The position numbers and the translations under genes are program-made. A DNA stretch of 64,000 nt, taken from positions 310,001 through 374,000 of the forward strand of contig NZ_LMHH01000001.1 in NCBI RefSeq assembly GCF_001427865.1, in the 5' to 3' direction. Source of the DNA: Altererythrobacter sp. Root672 (GTDB lineage Bacteria; Pseudomonadota; Alphaproteobacteria; Sphingomonadales; Sphingomonadaceae). Positions within the stretch are counted from its first letter, which is position 1. The number at the start of each line of letters is the position of its first letter. The notes beneath the pieces were generated by a model. That model made no database searches, had not been told where the DNA came from, and was given only the letters and a program-made list of their open reading frames with translations. Shown one piece after another: positions 8,409 through 17,614 of this stretch.

Positions 8409-9801
8409 TGCAGGCTCCAACCAGATGTGGGGCGGGCGCTTCGCGGAAGGGCCCAGCTCGATTATGCGCGAAATTAACGCCTCGATCCCTTTCGACAAGG
8501 CATTGTGGCGTCAGGACATCGCCGCGAGCAAGGCCCACGCCGCAATGCTCGGCGCTTGCGGGATCGTTTCGGCCGAGGACGCCAAGGCGATTGAAGCGGG
8601 TCTCGACCAGGTTGCCGCTGAGTATGAGGCCGACGGCGTTCCGGAAGACTGGTCGCTCGAAGACATCCACATGACCACCGAAAGCCGGTTGGCCGAACTG
8701 ATCGGCGCAGCCGCGGGTCGACTCCACACGGCGCGCAGCCGCAACGACCAGGTGGCGACCGATTTCCGCCTGTGGGTGCGCGATGCGATCGATCAGGTCG
8801 ATGCGGGTCTGGAGGCACTCCAACGGGCGCTGGTGACGCGGGCGGGCGAGCATGCCGACAGCATCATGCCGGGATTCACACACCTGCAGACCGCGCAGCC
8901 AGTCACGCTCGGGCATCATCTGATGGCCTATTACGAGATGATCCGCCGCGACCGTTCGCGGTTTGCCGATGCTCGCAAGCGTTCGAATGAGTCGCCGCTC
9001 GGCAGTGCGGCGCTGGCCGGAACCGGTTTCCCGATCGACCGCGAGATGACCGCGCAAGCGCTTGGTTTCGACAAGCCGACCGCGAACAGCCTCGACTCGG
9101 TGTCCGATCGCGACTTCGCGCTCGATTATCTGATGTCTGCGGCTCAATGCTCGCTGCACCTGTCGCGGCTGGCGGAAGAGTTCATCATCTGGGCGAGCCA
9201 GCCGTTCGGCTTCGTGCGCCTGCCGGATTCGCTCTCGACCGGCAGTTCGATCATGCCGCAGAAGAAGAACCCCGACGCGGCAGAGCTGGTGCGCGGCCAT
9301 GCCGGGCGTATTGTCGGCAGCGCGGTGTCGCTGATGGTGACGATGAAGGGCCTGCCGCTCGCTTATTCGAAGGACATGCAGGACGATAAGCCGCCGGTGT
9401 TCGAGGCGGCCAATCTGCTCGGCCTGTCGGTCGCGGCGATGACCGGGATGGTGGCGGAAGCGCAATTCCGCACCGACCGGATGCGCCAAGCGGCAGAGCT
9501 TGGCTATGCCACCGCGACGGACCTCGCCGACTGGCTGGTGCGCCAGGCGGGAATTCCCTTCCGCGAGGCGCATCACATCACCGGGGCGGCGGTCAAGCTG
9601 GCGGAGAGCCGCGGGATCGCGCTCGAAGCGCTGTCGCTGGCGGACCTGCAGGGGATCGACGGCCGGATTGGGGAGGGCGTTTACGCGGCCCTTTCGGTCG
9701 AAGCCTCGGTCGCCGCTCGCGCCAGCCACGGTGGCACTGCTCCGGCCGAAGTACGCAAACGTATCGCCGAGGCGCGTGAGGCGCTAGGTATGGGTGGATG
9801 A
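8380..9801 (+). CDS. argH: Argininosuccinate lyase
   Basis: Last step of arginine synthesis: cleaves argininosuccinate to arginine and fumarate. The sequence begins the conserved core at [11 protein letters not shown], includes [13 protein letters not shown] and the superfamily signature [12 protein letters not shown]. From GTG 8380 it is 473 residues; from ATG 8425 it is 458, close to many homologues. GTG 8380 has a GAGGG upstream but overlaps the divergent TlpA gene by 29 bases; the choice is uncertain. Overlaps the next small lipoprotein gene by 4 bases (ATGA), so argH, the lipoprotein and lysA probably form one operon. Confidence 0.93.
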   Translation: MSKNDGERGIAGSNQMWGGRFAEGPSSIMREINASIPFDKALWRQDIAASKAHAAMLGACGIVSAEDAKAIEAGLDQVAAEYEADGVPEDWSLEDIHMTTESRLAELIGAAAGRLHTARSRNDQVATDFRLWVRDAIDQVDAGLEALQRALVTRAGEHADSIMPGFTHLQTAQPVTLGHHLMAYYEMIRRDRSRFADARKRSNESPLGSAALAGTGFPIDREMTAQALGFDKPTANSLDSVSDRDFALDYLMSAAQCSLHLSRLAEEFIIWASQPFGFVRLPDSLSTGSSIMPQKKNPDAAELVRGHAGRIVGSAVSLMVTMKGLPLAYSKDMQDDKPPVFEAANLLGLSVAAMTGMVAEAQFRTDRMRQAAELGYATATDLADWLVRQAGIPFREAHHITGAAVKLAESRGIALEALSLADLQGIDGRIGEGVYAALSVEASVAARASHGGTAPAEVRKRIAEAREALGMGG

Positions 9802-10043
9802 CTCGTCTTCGCGCTCTCGTGCTCCTTGCGGGCCTGGGCCTTGCGGCCTGCGGTAGCCAGCAGGATCTCAAGCAGGCGGCCGGGCAGCCCTTGCCGCCCA
9901 CTCCGTTCGCCAGGAACGAGCCCGAGACTTCAGCCGAATTGCTGGAGCCCAACACGCAGGCCGTCCCCACTCGCAATGTAGAATTACGGCAGCGCTCCGA
10001 AGAGCGCGAGGACGACCCGTTCGACCTGCCGCCCGAAGGGTAA
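9798..10043 (+). CDS. Small lipoprotein between argH and lysA (LptM-like position)
   Basis: 81 residues: signal peptide with lipobox LAAC (Cys19), followed by a proline-rich, acidic, low-complexity tail. In many proteobacteria a tiny lipoprotein (YifL/LptM) that helps mature the LPS translocon precedes lysA or dapF; the position and size match, but the sequence after the cysteine lacks the typical GQKGPLYLP-like run, with GQPLPPTPF the nearest resemblance. LptM identity is inference from place; the lipoprotein call is secure. Confidence 0.7.
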   Translation: MTRLRALVLLAGLGLAACGSQQDLKQAAGQPLPPTPFARNEPETSAELLEPNTQAVPTRNVELRQRSEEREDDPFDLPPEG

Positions 10044-10056
10044 AGACAGTCTAATC

Positions 10057-11313
10057 ATGGATCATTTTCACATTCGCGACGGCGAGCTTTACGCCGAGGA
10101 CGTTCCTTTGGCCCGCATCGCCGCGGAAGTCGGCACGCCGGTCTACGTCTATTCGCGCGCCACGCTCGAACGGCATGCGCGCGTGTTTCGGGAAGCATTG
10201 GCGCCGCTGGGCGATCCGCACGTGGCGTTCGCGGTCAAAGCCAATCCCAACCTGGCGGTGCTGCGCGTGATGCAGCGCGAAGGGTTCGGGGCGGACGTGG
10301 TGTCCGGCGGCGAACTGGCGCGAGCGCTGGCCGCTGGCATGCCGGCGAGCGAAGTCGTGTTCTCCGGGGTCGGCAAGCAGGACTACGAACTGATCCGCGG
10401 GCTCGATGCCGGAATCGGACAGTTCAATCTCGAATCCGAAGAGGAGGGCGCGGAGCTCTCGGCGCTCGCCGCGGCGCGGGGCCTTCGCGCTCCCTGCGCG
10501 CTGCGCGTCAATCCGGACGTCGACGCCGGCACGCATGACAAGATCTCGACCGGTAAGGCGGACAACAAGTTCGGCGTGCCGATCGGAGAAGCACCAGCGA
10601 TCTACGCGCGCCTCGCGGCCATGCCCGGTCTCGATATGCGCGGGGTTGCGGTGCACATCGGTAGCCAACTGTCCGACCTCGCTCCGCTGGAGCGGGCGTT
10701 CGAAAAGCTTGGCGGGCTGATTAGCAGCTTGCGTGCCAACGGCCTCAAGGTCAGCCATGCCGATCTCGGCGGCGGTCTTGGCGTGCCGTACAAAGCGGGC
10801 GACGTAATGCCGAGCCCGGCCGCGTATGGCGAAATGGTCGCGCGCGTGACCAGCGGCTGGGACGTGCGGCTGATGTTCGAGCCTGGCCGTGTCATCGCCG
10901 GCAACGCCGGAGTGTTGCTGACCAAGGTCGTGCGCGTGAAGCGTGGGATCAGGGATCCGTTCGTGATCGTCGATGCGGCCATGAACGACCTAGCGCGACC
11001 GGCGCTCTACGGGTCGTGGCATGACTTCGAAGCGGTCCGGCCGTCGAACAAGCGCATGACCGCCAACATCGTCGGACCGATCTGCGAAACCGGCGACACC
11101 TTCGCCATGGGCCGTGATATCGAAGGCGTCGAAGCCGGCGACCTAGCGGTGTTCCGCACTGCCGGCGCTTACGGCGCGACGATGGCTTCGAGCTACAACA
11201 GCCGCGGTTTCGTGGCCGAGGTCATGGTCGATGGCGACAAGTTCGCCGTCGTCGCCGACCGCATCCTCCCGGAAGAGATCACCGCCGCCGAGCGGGTCCC
11301 GGACTGGCTCTGA
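10057..11313 (+). CDS. lysA: Diaminopimelate decarboxylase
   Basis: 418 residues. Converts meso-diaminopimelate to lysine with PLP. The PLP lysine sits in AFAVKANPNLAVL (about residues 52-64); GADVVSGGEL, HIGSQL, DLGGGLGVPY and FEPGRVIAGNAG are the expected cofactor and substrate motifs of the fold-III decarboxylases, and CETGDTFA holds the catalytic Cys of the partner subunit. Length and motif order are standard. Its TGA overlaps the ATG of the siroheme gene by one base (TGATG). Confidence 0.95.
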   Translation: MDHFHIRDGELYAEDVPLARIAAEVGTPVYVYSRATLERHARVFREALAPLGDPHVAFAVKANPNLAVLRVMQREGFGADVVSGGELARALAAGMPASEVVFSGVGKQDYELIRGLDAGIGQFNLESEEEGAELSALAAARGLRAPCALRVNPDVDAGTHDKISTGKADNKFGVPIGEAPAIYARLAAMPGLDMRGVAVHIGSQLSDLAPLERAFEKLGGLISSLRANGLKVSHADLGGGLGVPYKAGDVMPSPAAYGEMVARVTSGWDVRLMFEPGRVIAGNAGVLLTKVVRVKRGIRDPFVIVDAAMNDLARPALYGSWHDFEAVRPSNKRMTANIVGPICETGDTFAMGRDIEGVEAGDLAVFRTAGAYGATMASSYNSRGFVAEVMVDGDKFAVVADRILPEEITAAERVPDWL

Positions 11314-12101
11314 TGCGCTCGCTCCCGCTCTTCCATCGCATCGCCGGTCAGCCGGTGATCGTGCTGGGGGACGGGGCGGCTGCCGAGGCGAAAAGGCGCC
11401 TCGTGGAACGGGCTGGAGGGCAAACCTCAAGGGAACTTGAGGATGGCCTCTCGCGCGGGGCTCGACTGGCTTTTGTCGCGCATGAAGAGGCTGCCGCTTG
11501 CGAGGCGGACGCGGTCAAGCTGCGCGCTGCTGGCGTGCTGGTGAACGTGGTCGACCGGCCCGATTTGTGTGACTTCACGGTGCCGAGTTTGCTCGATCGC
11601 GACCCTGTGTTGATCGCGGTCGGCACGTCTGGGGCTTCGGCCGGATTGGCCAAGCAGTTGCGCTTGCGGCTGGAGGCCTTGTTCCCGGCTGATCTTGGCC
11701 GCTTGGCCGATGCTTTGAATGGCGCACGAGCGAAACTGCGGGCCCGATGGCCGGCTGCTGCGGATCGGCGCATGGCACTCGATGCTGCGTTCGCGGAGGG
11801 TGGGACGCTCGATCCTTTGACGGATGGCGCGGCGGACAGGGTGGATGTCTGGCTGGCTGATGCTGTGGCACCGGCGGCGGGACAGACGATCGAGCTAACG
11901 ATCAGCAGCGACGATCCGGACGACCTGACGCTGAGGCAGGCGCGGTTGCTGGGAAGTGCCGACGTTATCTTGTTCGAGCCGGAGGTGGCTCATGCGATCC
12001 TCGACCGCTCTCGGGCCGACGCCGTGAGGCGGGAACTGCCGCACGACGGTTCACTGCTGCCCGGCCTCGTGCTGCTCTTACGCCGAAGGCCTGAAGCCTA
12101 G
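11313..12101 (+). CDS. Siroheme synthase N-half: precorrin-2 dehydrogenase/sirohydrochlorin ferrochelatase
   Basis: 262 residues. The start MRSLPLFHRIAGQPVIVLGDGAAAEAKRR is the CysG N-terminal NAD-binding domain that oxidises precorrin-2 and inserts iron; NVVDRPDLCDFTVPSLLDRDPVLIAVGTSGASAGLAKQLR continues it, including the dimerisation part. After about residue 185 a segment TIELTISSDDPDDLTLRQARLLGSADVILFEP resembles the first ~35 residues of the uroporphyrinogen methyltransferase domain, but the rest of that domain is missing. Siroheme serves sulfite/nitrite reductase. Stop codon shared in CTAG with the convergent ruvX. Confidence 0.85.
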   Translation: MRSLPLFHRIAGQPVIVLGDGAAAEAKRRLVERAGGQTSRELEDGLSRGARLAFVAHEEAAACEADAVKLRAAGVLVNVVDRPDLCDFTVPSLLDRDPVLIAVGTSGASAGLAKQLRLRLEALFPADLGRLADALNGARAKLRARWPAAADRRMALDAAFAEGGTLDPLTDGAADRVDVWLADAVAPAAGQTIELTISSDDPDDLTLRQARLLGSADVILFEPEVAHAILDRSRADAVRRELPHDGSLLPGLVLLLRRRPEA

Positions 12102-12565
12102 AGAATCCCGCCCGCGAGCCGGTCTATCGCCGCCTGCAGGATCACCGCAGCGGCGTGGCTGTCGATTCGCTCGGCCCGCTTGGCGCGGCTGAAGTCTTGC
12201 GAAATCATCGCGCGTTCGGCGCTGGTGGTGGACCAGCGTTCGTCCCAAAGCAGCACTGGCAATTCCAAGGGCGCGAGGTTGCGCGCGAACGCGCGGCTGG
12301 CCTGGGCGCGCGGTCCGCCGGTACCGTCCATATTGAGCGGCAGGCCGATCACAACACCCTTCACCCGCCGCTCGGCGACGAGGGCCTTCAGCGCGGCAAA
12401 GTCGTTGGAGAACTTGCCGCGCGGCAGCGTCTTGCCCGCGCTGGCAAAGCTCCAGCCGGCATCGCAGAACGCCGTGCCTATGGTCTTGGTGCCGAGGTCG
12501 AGCCCAAGCAGGACCCCGCCTTCAGGCAGGGCCGAACGGAAGTCACCAGCCTGCTCGGTAATCAT
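12098..12565 (-). CDS. ruvX: Putative pre-16S rRNA nuclease / Holliday junction resolvase-like YqgF
   Basis: 155 residues, the normal size. RNase H-like core: GLDLGTKTIGTA with the first catalytic Asp, VIGLPLNMDGT, and LWDERWSTTSAE, plus DSHAAAVILQ with the last Asp. The family trims the 5' end of 16S rRNA in E. coli. Start ATG 12565 overlaps the stop of the DUF3089 gene by 4 bases; the longer open frame upstream is antisense-free but belongs to that gene's other frame. Last gene of the seven-gene minus-strand operon. Confidence 0.9.
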   Translation of the reverse strand: MITEQAGDFRSALPEGGVLLGLDLGTKTIGTAFCDAGWSFASAGKTLPRGKFSNDFAALKALVAERRVKGVVIGLPLNMDGTGGPRAQASRAFARNLAPLELPVLLWDERWSTTSAERAMISQDFSRAKRAERIDSHAAAVILQAAIDRLAGGIL

Positions 12566-13683
12566 CGCGCGGCCGACCAGGCGCCGATCCGCCGCGTCAC
12601 GTCTTCCTGCAGGTTCCGCCAGAACAGCGGGATGTCGTAGACGTGATAGTTGTTGCCCGGCAGCACGTACTGGCCAAGCTCCGGTGGATCGCCGATCAGC
12701 AGGATCCCTCGCGGATCGCAGCGAGCGGGCACGGAGCCGGGCACGAGTTCGCCGCTGGTCATGGTCTCGTTCGGCACCAGCGTGCCGAGGTTCGCGGATG
12801 CTGGGGCCGAGCCGTTGAGTGTGCCGTTGAGCGGATTGACGCACAGGATCGGGCTCTCGCCACGTGGCTGTCCGTCGAAGCCCTTCGAAGCGCGGAAAAT
12901 CTGGAACCAGGCGTCAGTCTCGGCGGGTTCGGCGAAGCTCGACCAGGTCATGATGCAGCCGGCCTGGTCCGGTGTGGCGCAAGCCGGAAGACCAAGGGCA
13001 GGGAGGTCGTGCGCGACCGAGATCGGCCAGCCCACTGGGTAGACCATGGCGATTCGCTGTTGCAGCGGAGTTCCGGCGACCTTTTCCCGCAGCAACCGCA
13101 GGATGTGATGCGAGCCCTGGCTATGTCCGGCGAGCACGATCGGCGTGTCGGGGCCGACACTGTCGACGAAATAGTCGAAAGCCTGCGCAACATCCTGATA
13201 AGCCGCGTCGATCGCCTCGTCGGCTCCCTCCGCATCGGTGAGGAACGCACCGAAAGTTGCCTGGCGATAACGCGGGGCCCAGATCTCGCTGGCGCGGTTG
13301 AACGGGCTCGCCATCCCGCGGAGGTAGACCTTGGCGCGGGTCTGCGACTGGGCATCGTCGAGCGGGGCGTTCCAGTGGACGCTCTCGAGGTAGCTGGTCG
13401 GGTGGACGAAGAAGACCGCGAAGTTCACCGGCGGCTTGGCCGCAGCGGGAACGCCGGCGGGCTGCCAGCGCGACGGGTCCGTCGGCGCTCCGATGCCGGG
13501 CCTTGAGAACCACATCGCCGGATCCTGGTAGGCGTTGCTGGCGAGCGGGTCCTGCGCGACGAACTCGGTCGAAGGCACGAAGGCGATTTCCGCAAGCTTG
13601 CTCGACCACAGCCGCAGCGCGAACGCGCCTGCGATGAGGATCACCAGAAATACGGCAACAATGTAGAGAAACTTACGGACCAT
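12562..13683 (-). CDS. DUF3089 family alpha/beta hydrolase-like membrane-anchored protein
   Basis: 373 residues. One N-terminal transmembrane helix (FLYIVAVFLVILIAGAFAL) anchors a domain that should face the periplasm. The nucleophile elbow AGHSQG is typical of serine hydrolases, preceded by VFFVHPTSY and IWAPRYRQATF, both characteristic of DUF3089. Substrate unknown. Start at ATG 13683 is used because the residues before it are not signal-like; it overlaps the AI-2E-type gene by 11 bases and should be co-transcribed with it. Confidence 0.8.
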   Translation of the reverse strand: MVRKFLYIVAVFLVILIAGAFALRLWSSKLAEIAFVPSTEFVAQDPLASNAYQDPAMWFSRPGIGAPTDPSRWQPAGVPAAAKPPVNFAVFFVHPTSYLESVHWNAPLDDAQSQTRAKVYLRGMASPFNRASEIWAPRYRQATFGAFLTDAEGADEAIDAAYQDVAQAFDYFVDSVGPDTPIVLAGHSQGSHHILRLLREKVAGTPLQQRIAMVYPVGWPISVAHDLPALGLPACATPDQAGCIMTWSSFAEPAETDAWFQIFRASKGFDGQPRGESPILCVNPLNGTLNGSAPASANLGTLVPNETMTSGELVPGSVPARCDPRGILLIGDPPELGQYVLPGNNYHVYDIPLFWRNLQEDVTRRIGAWSAAR

Positions 13684-14770
13684 CGGCCTCCGCCTTGAGT
13701 TGCGACCCATCTTGTTGGTTCTGTTCCGCCCGGCGCTCCAGCGCGACTTTGATCATCGCCAGGAGCGGATCGGCCAGGAACAGGCCGAGCACGCCGAACA
13801 GCACGCCCATGACAAGCTGCGCGGCCAGCACCAGGGCTGGGGCGAGATCGACCGTCTTCCGCGCGATCAGTGGGACTACGATGTAGCCGTCGATGTTCTG
13901 GACCAGGAAATAGACGAAGATCGTGTAGAGCCCCATCTCGAGCCCGCCGGAAAATCCGACGAGCACCATCAGCACGCCCGAAACGATCGCGCCGACATTG
14001 GGGATGAAGGCGAGCATGCCGGTCAGAATGGCCAGCAGCGCCGCCATCGGGACGCCGTAGACCGCGAGCATGACCCAGGTGAACACGCCTTCGAAGACCA
14101 TGCCCAGCAGGCGTCCGCCCATCAGCCGGCGCATGGTGAAGGCCATGCGGTTCACGGTGATGTAGAAGTTTCCGCGCCGTTCGGGTGGCAGCATCCAGGC
14201 GATGCCCCGCTCATAGAGTCGTGGTTCGAGCGCGATGTAGATGCCGATGATCGCGACCAGAAACAGCGTCGTCAGCGCCCCGAAAATTCCGCCGATCGCC
14301 TTGGTCAGCGTGCCGACGCCACTCATCAACTGGCCGGCCACGCCTTGCACATCGTTAATGTCGATGTCGAAGCCCTTCTGGTCGAGCCACTGGAAGAAGC
14401 GGTTCGCCTGCTGCGTCACGATTTGCGGCAGTTCGGCCGCTTCATAGGCTATCTGCGAACCCGCAAACCGGGTGAGCCAGATTACGAACCCGATCGACGC
14501 GAGCAGTACGATCGCCAGCCGCCAGCCGCGTCCGATTGGGAGGATTCGCCCAAGCAGCCGGGCTCCGCCGTCGAGCATCGAAGCGAAGACCATCGCGCCG
14601 AAGATCACCAGCAACGCTTGCGAAATGTAGATCGCCAGGATCGCGAGACCGACGATGGTGACCCACAGCAGCGCTCGCTTGGCCTCGTAGCGCAGGGCCG
14701 GGCTGGTAATGTGGGTGGGGCTCGCCCGGTTGTCGCCCGCAGGACCGTCGGTGGCGTCAGTCTCGGCCAT
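13673..14770 (-). CDS. AI-2E family (PerM-type) transporter
   Basis: 365 residues with about seven or eight hydrophobic spans. Characteristic segments: the early pair of helices around VTIVGLAILAIYISQALLVIFG, a soluble stretch (YEAAELPQIVTQQANRFFQWL), FIPNVGAIVSG, and the closing GLFLADPLLAMIKVAL. Members export autoinducer-2 or exchange sodium for protons; the substrate is not predictable here. ATG 14770 has GGGAGAGGG upstream. It overlaps lepB by 14 bases. Confidence 0.85.
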   Translation of the reverse strand: MAETDATDGPAGDNRASPTHITSPALRYEAKRALLWVTIVGLAILAIYISQALLVIFGAMVFASMLDGGARLLGRILPIGRGWRLAIVLLASIGFVIWLTRFAGSQIAYEAAELPQIVTQQANRFFQWLDQKGFDIDINDVQGVAGQLMSGVGTLTKAIGGIFGALTTLFLVAIIGIYIALEPRLYERGIAWMLPPERRGNFYITVNRMAFTMRRLMGGRLLGMVFEGVFTWVMLAVYGVPMAALLAILTGMLAFIPNVGAIVSGVLMVLVGFSGGLEMGLYTIFVYFLVQNIDGYIVVPLIARKTVDLAPALVLAAQLVMGVLFGVLGLFLADPLLAMIKVALERRAEQNQQDGSQLKAEADGP

Positions 14771-15665
14771 CACCCTCTCCCGCTCCGCGCAGTTCGGGGC
14801 GGAGAGTGGTCCAAGCACGGTCCGGGCGCAATGCCCTGAACCAGCTCAGCGGATTCCAGCCGGCGCTGCCGTCGAGAGAGAAGGTGATGATTTCCGCGCG
14901 GCCGCCGACGCTCGAGATCGGGACCGGACCGCCTAGCCCGTTGCTGATTGGCGCTGCGGGGGCGCGGCTGTCAGCCGAGTGATCGCGATTGTCGCCCATG
15001 AGGAACACGTAGCCTTCGGGCACTTCGATCTCGTCGAAATTGTCGAGCTGCTGCGTCATGTGGTCGATGATCAGATAGCTCGCGCCGTTCGGCAGCGTTT
15101 CGCGGTACGTCGGCGGTTCGTAGAATTCGCGGCCATCGGGATCGCGGACGCGGAATTGGTCGAAATCGGCGAGGCAGGGGCGTCCTTCGCAGAATTGCTC
15201 GTCCGCGACGGGAATCCGCACTGGGGGCTCGACTTCCTGCGGCACTTCCTTGCCGTTGAGAATGATCTGGCCGTCGACCATGGCGATGCGGTCGCCCGGA
15301 CGGCCGATCACGCGCTTGATGTAGTCCTCTGCCTTATCCGGCGGGACCGCGATGACGATGTCGCCATATTCGGGAGTGGCGGGTGCGATGCGCCAGTCGC
15401 TGCGGGGGAGGAGGTGGAACGAGGCTGAGACCCAGCTCCAGCCGTAAGGGTACTTGCTGACGATCAACCTGTCACCGACCAGCAGGTTGGGAACCATGGA
15501 TGCGCTGGGAATATAGAACGGCTTGGCTACGAACGTGTGGAACGCCAGCACGCCGAGCAGCATCAGCATCAGGCCGCGGATTTCCGCCACCCAGTTGACC
15601 TTGGCCTTCTTCTTCTTGCCGTGGGATTCGTCGGCGCCGATCGGTTCGGAAGGTTGGTCGTTCAC
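14757..15665 (-). CDS. lepB: Signal peptidase I
   Basis: 302 residues. Cleaves Sec signal peptides at the periplasmic face of the inner membrane. One N-terminal membrane segment ([16 protein letters not shown]), then the nucleophile in PSASMVP (Ser56), the general base Lys117 in [11 protein letters not shown], and [11 protein letters not shown] near the end. GTG start sits in a GTGA overlap with acpS. The C-terminal ~50 residues after the catalytic core are longer than in many family members. Confidence 0.95.
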   Translation of the reverse strand: MNDQPSEPIGADESHGKKKKAKVNWVAEIRGLMLMLLGVLAFHTFVAKPFYIPSASMVPNLLVGDRLIVSKYPYGWSWVSASFHLLPRSDWRIAPATPEYGDIVIAVPPDKAEDYIKRVIGRPGDRIAMVDGQIILNGKEVPQEVEPPVRIPVADEQFCEGRPCLADFDQFRVRDPDGREFYEPPTYRETLPNGASYLIIDHMTQQLDNFDEIEVPEGYVFLMGDNRDHSADSRAPAAPISNGLGGPVPISSVGGRAEIITFSLDGSAGWNPLSWFRALRPDRAWTTLRPELRGAGEGDGRD

Positions 15666-16066
15666 GTTAGGGGGCGTGCCTCGATTACGACGAAAGCCTG
15701 AGCCCAGGGATGGTCGTCGGTAAGGGTAAGGTGGATGCGCGCCTCATGGCCATCCGGCGTCAGTTCCGCAAGCCGCTTCGCCGCGCCGTTTTCGAGATGC
15801 AGGGTCGGAGCGCCGGAGGGCAGGTTCACCACCCCGATATCCTTCATGTAGACACCCTTGAAGAAGCCCGTGCCCACGGCCTTGGAAAAGGCCTCCTTGG
15901 CGGCAAAGCGCTTTGCGTAAGTGCCAGCGCGGGTGAACGGCCGCTTGGCCGCCTTGGCACGCTCGATGACGGTGAAGCAGCGCAACTCGAAGCGATCACC
16001 ATGCCGGTCGAGAGCGGCCTGGATGCGCTCGATATTGCAGAGGTCGGAGCCCATGCCGATGATCAT
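15662..16066 (-). CDS. acpS: Holo-[acyl-carrier-protein] synthase
   Basis: 134 residues. Transfers 4'-phosphopantetheine from CoA to [18 protein letters not shown] holds the magnesium-binding Asp and [17 protein letters not shown] the second acidic motif. Standard length. It follows pdxJ by 40 bases and is followed by lepB in a 4-base overlap; the pdxJ-acpS-lepB order is widely conserved in proteobacteria. Confidence 0.95.
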   Translation of the reverse strand: MIIGMGSDLCNIERIQAALDRHGDRFELRCFTVIERAKAAKRPFTRAGTYAKRFAAKEAFSKAVGTGFFKGVYMKDIGVVNLPSGAPTLHLENGAAKRLAELTPDGHEARIHLTLTDDHPWAQAFVVIEARPLT

Positions 16067-16106
16067 GACCTGATCCTCGATAGTGGTATTCCGAGCGCCG
16101 CCATCG

Positions 16107-16838
16107 TCACCTCGCCGCGTCCATCATTTCGCGCATGCGCCTCACCGCGTTCTCGAGGCCGACGAACACGGCCTCTCCGATAAGATAGTGCCCGATATTC
16201 AACTCTGCGAGTTGCGGGATGGCCGCAATCGGCTGGACGTTTTCATATGTCAGGCCGTGGCCGGCGTGGGGCTCGATACCGTTCTTCGCCGCGAGCGCGG
16301 CCATGTCGGCAATCTTCTTGAGCTCCACCGCCACCTGGTCGCCCGTTGCGTGAGCATATTCGCCGGTGTGGAACTCGACGACGGGAGCGCCGAGCCGAAG
16401 TGCGGCGTCGAGTTGGCGTTCGTCGGGAGCGATGAACAAGCTCACCCTGATGCCTGCATCGACCAGTCGTGAAACGACCGGCTGCAGGTGATTGTGCTGC
16501 CCCGCCGCGTCGAGCCCGCCTTCAGTGGTGCGCTCCTCGCGCTTTTCGGGAACGATGCACGCCGCATGCGGCATGTGGCGCAGGGCGATCTCGACCATCT
16601 CGTCGGTGGCCGCCATCTCCAGGTTGAGCGGAAGGTCGGTCGCATCCTGGATGCGGCGAAGGTCCTCGTCACGGATGTGCCGACGGTCTTCGCGCAAGTG
16701 CGCAGTAATTCCGTCGCCGCCGACACTGGCGACAATCTCAGCCGCGCGGACCGGATCGGGATGTTCACCACCACGCGCGTTGCGGATGGTGGCCACGTGA
16801 TCGATGTTGACCCCCAGTCGCAGCCGCCCGCCACTCAC
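16107..16838 (-). CDS. pdxJ: Pyridoxine 5'-phosphate synthase
   Basis: 243 residues. Condenses 3-amino-2-oxopropyl phosphate with deoxyxylulose phosphate to form pyridoxine 5'-phosphate. [17 protein letters not shown] is the hallmark N-terminus; [27 protein letters not shown] and [10 protein letters not shown] follow in the expected order. The GTG start overlaps the pyrE stop by one base. Confidence 0.95.
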   Translation of the reverse strand: MSGGRLRLGVNIDHVATIRNARGGEHPDPVRAAEIVASVGGDGITAHLREDRRHIRDEDLRRIQDATDLPLNLEMAATDEMVEIALRHMPHAACIVPEKREERTTEGGLDAAGQHNHLQPVVSRLVDAGIRVSLFIAPDERQLDAALRLGAPVVEFHTGEYAHATGDQVAVELKKIADMAALAAKNGIEPHAGHGLTYENVQPIAAIPQLAELNIGHYLIGEAVFVGLENAVRRMREMMDAAR

Positions 16839-17416
16839 TACTTGCGGCTCCCCGGCTTGATCGCCGGAATGGCGGCCAGTTCAGGCGGAACTTCGTCTTC
16901 CTCGTAAGTCGGGAAGTTGATCGTCACGAGCGCATGGAACGGCACGCCAAGGTCGACTTCGCCGCCGGTGCGATCGACCAGTGCGGCGGCCGCGATCACA
17001 TCTCCGCCCAGGGCCACGATCTCCTTCATCGCTTCGCGGCTGGAGAGCCCGGTGGTGATGACATCCTCGACCAGCAGGATCTTCTCGCCTTCCGCGATGT
17101 CGAAACCACGGCGCAGCTCGAACACGCCGGTCGGGCGTTCGAGGAAGATCGCATCGACGTCGAGCGCACGGCCGACTTCGTGACCGATAATGACCCCGCC
17201 CATGGCCGGAGACACGACCTTGCGAACCTGGCTGCGCAGTTCGCGCGGGAGCTTTTGCACGAGCGCGCGGGCGAGCTTTCCGCCACGCTCTGGGTTCATC
17301 AGCACGCGGGCGCATTGCAGGTAATAGCCGCTGTGCCGGCCGGAGGAGAGCAGGAAGTGACCCTCCAGCAAGGCATGGCTGGCCCGGAACTCGGCAAGAA
17401 CCTCGTCTTCTGTCAT
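16838..17416 (-). CDS. pyrE: Orotate phosphoribosyltransferase
   Basis: 192 residues. Makes OMP from orotate and PRPP. The PRPP loop [17 protein letters not shown] and the N-terminal [19 protein letters not shown] are characteristic. First gene of the minus-strand run pyrE-pdxJ-acpS-lepB-AI-2E-DUF3089-ruvX, in which nearly every junction overlaps. It is divergent from the cytochrome oxidase operon across about 200 bases. Confidence 0.95.
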   Translation of the reverse strand: MTEDEVLAEFRASHALLEGHFLLSSGRHSGYYLQCARVLMNPERGGKLARALVQKLPRELRSQVRKVVSPAMGGVIIGHEVGRALDVDAIFLERPTGVFELRRGFDIAEGEKILLVEDVITTGLSSREAMKEIVALGGDVIAAAALVDRTGGEVDLGVPFHALVTINFPTYEEDEVPPELAAIPAIKPGSRK

Positions 17417-17510
17417 TAGGGGAGCGGCCTTTCGGTGTACCAGTTGCAGTCGCCAAGGGGCGGGAGCATACCCCCCTGACGATCCTTGCGAAAAATCTCC
17501 CTAGAAGCGC

Positions 17511-17539
17511 TTGAGGCATGGGGCAAGCGGGCGTATAGG
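17511..17539 (+). promoter_or_regulatory. Putative sigma-70 promoter of the cytochrome c oxidase operon
   Basis: TTGAGG (17511-17516) and TATAGG (17534-17539) are separated by exactly 17 bases and lie 75 bases before the coxB start. This is the best housekeeping-type promoter match in the divergent pyrE/coxB gap. No FNR or RegA-like box was recognised beside it. Confidence 0.55.
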
Positions 17540-17614
17540 CCCGCCAAAACCGGCCCTGCCCGGGGTCGGGCGAGCCTTAGCGCGCGTCAATCGAGAACGG
17601 AAAGCGTCAGTAAA

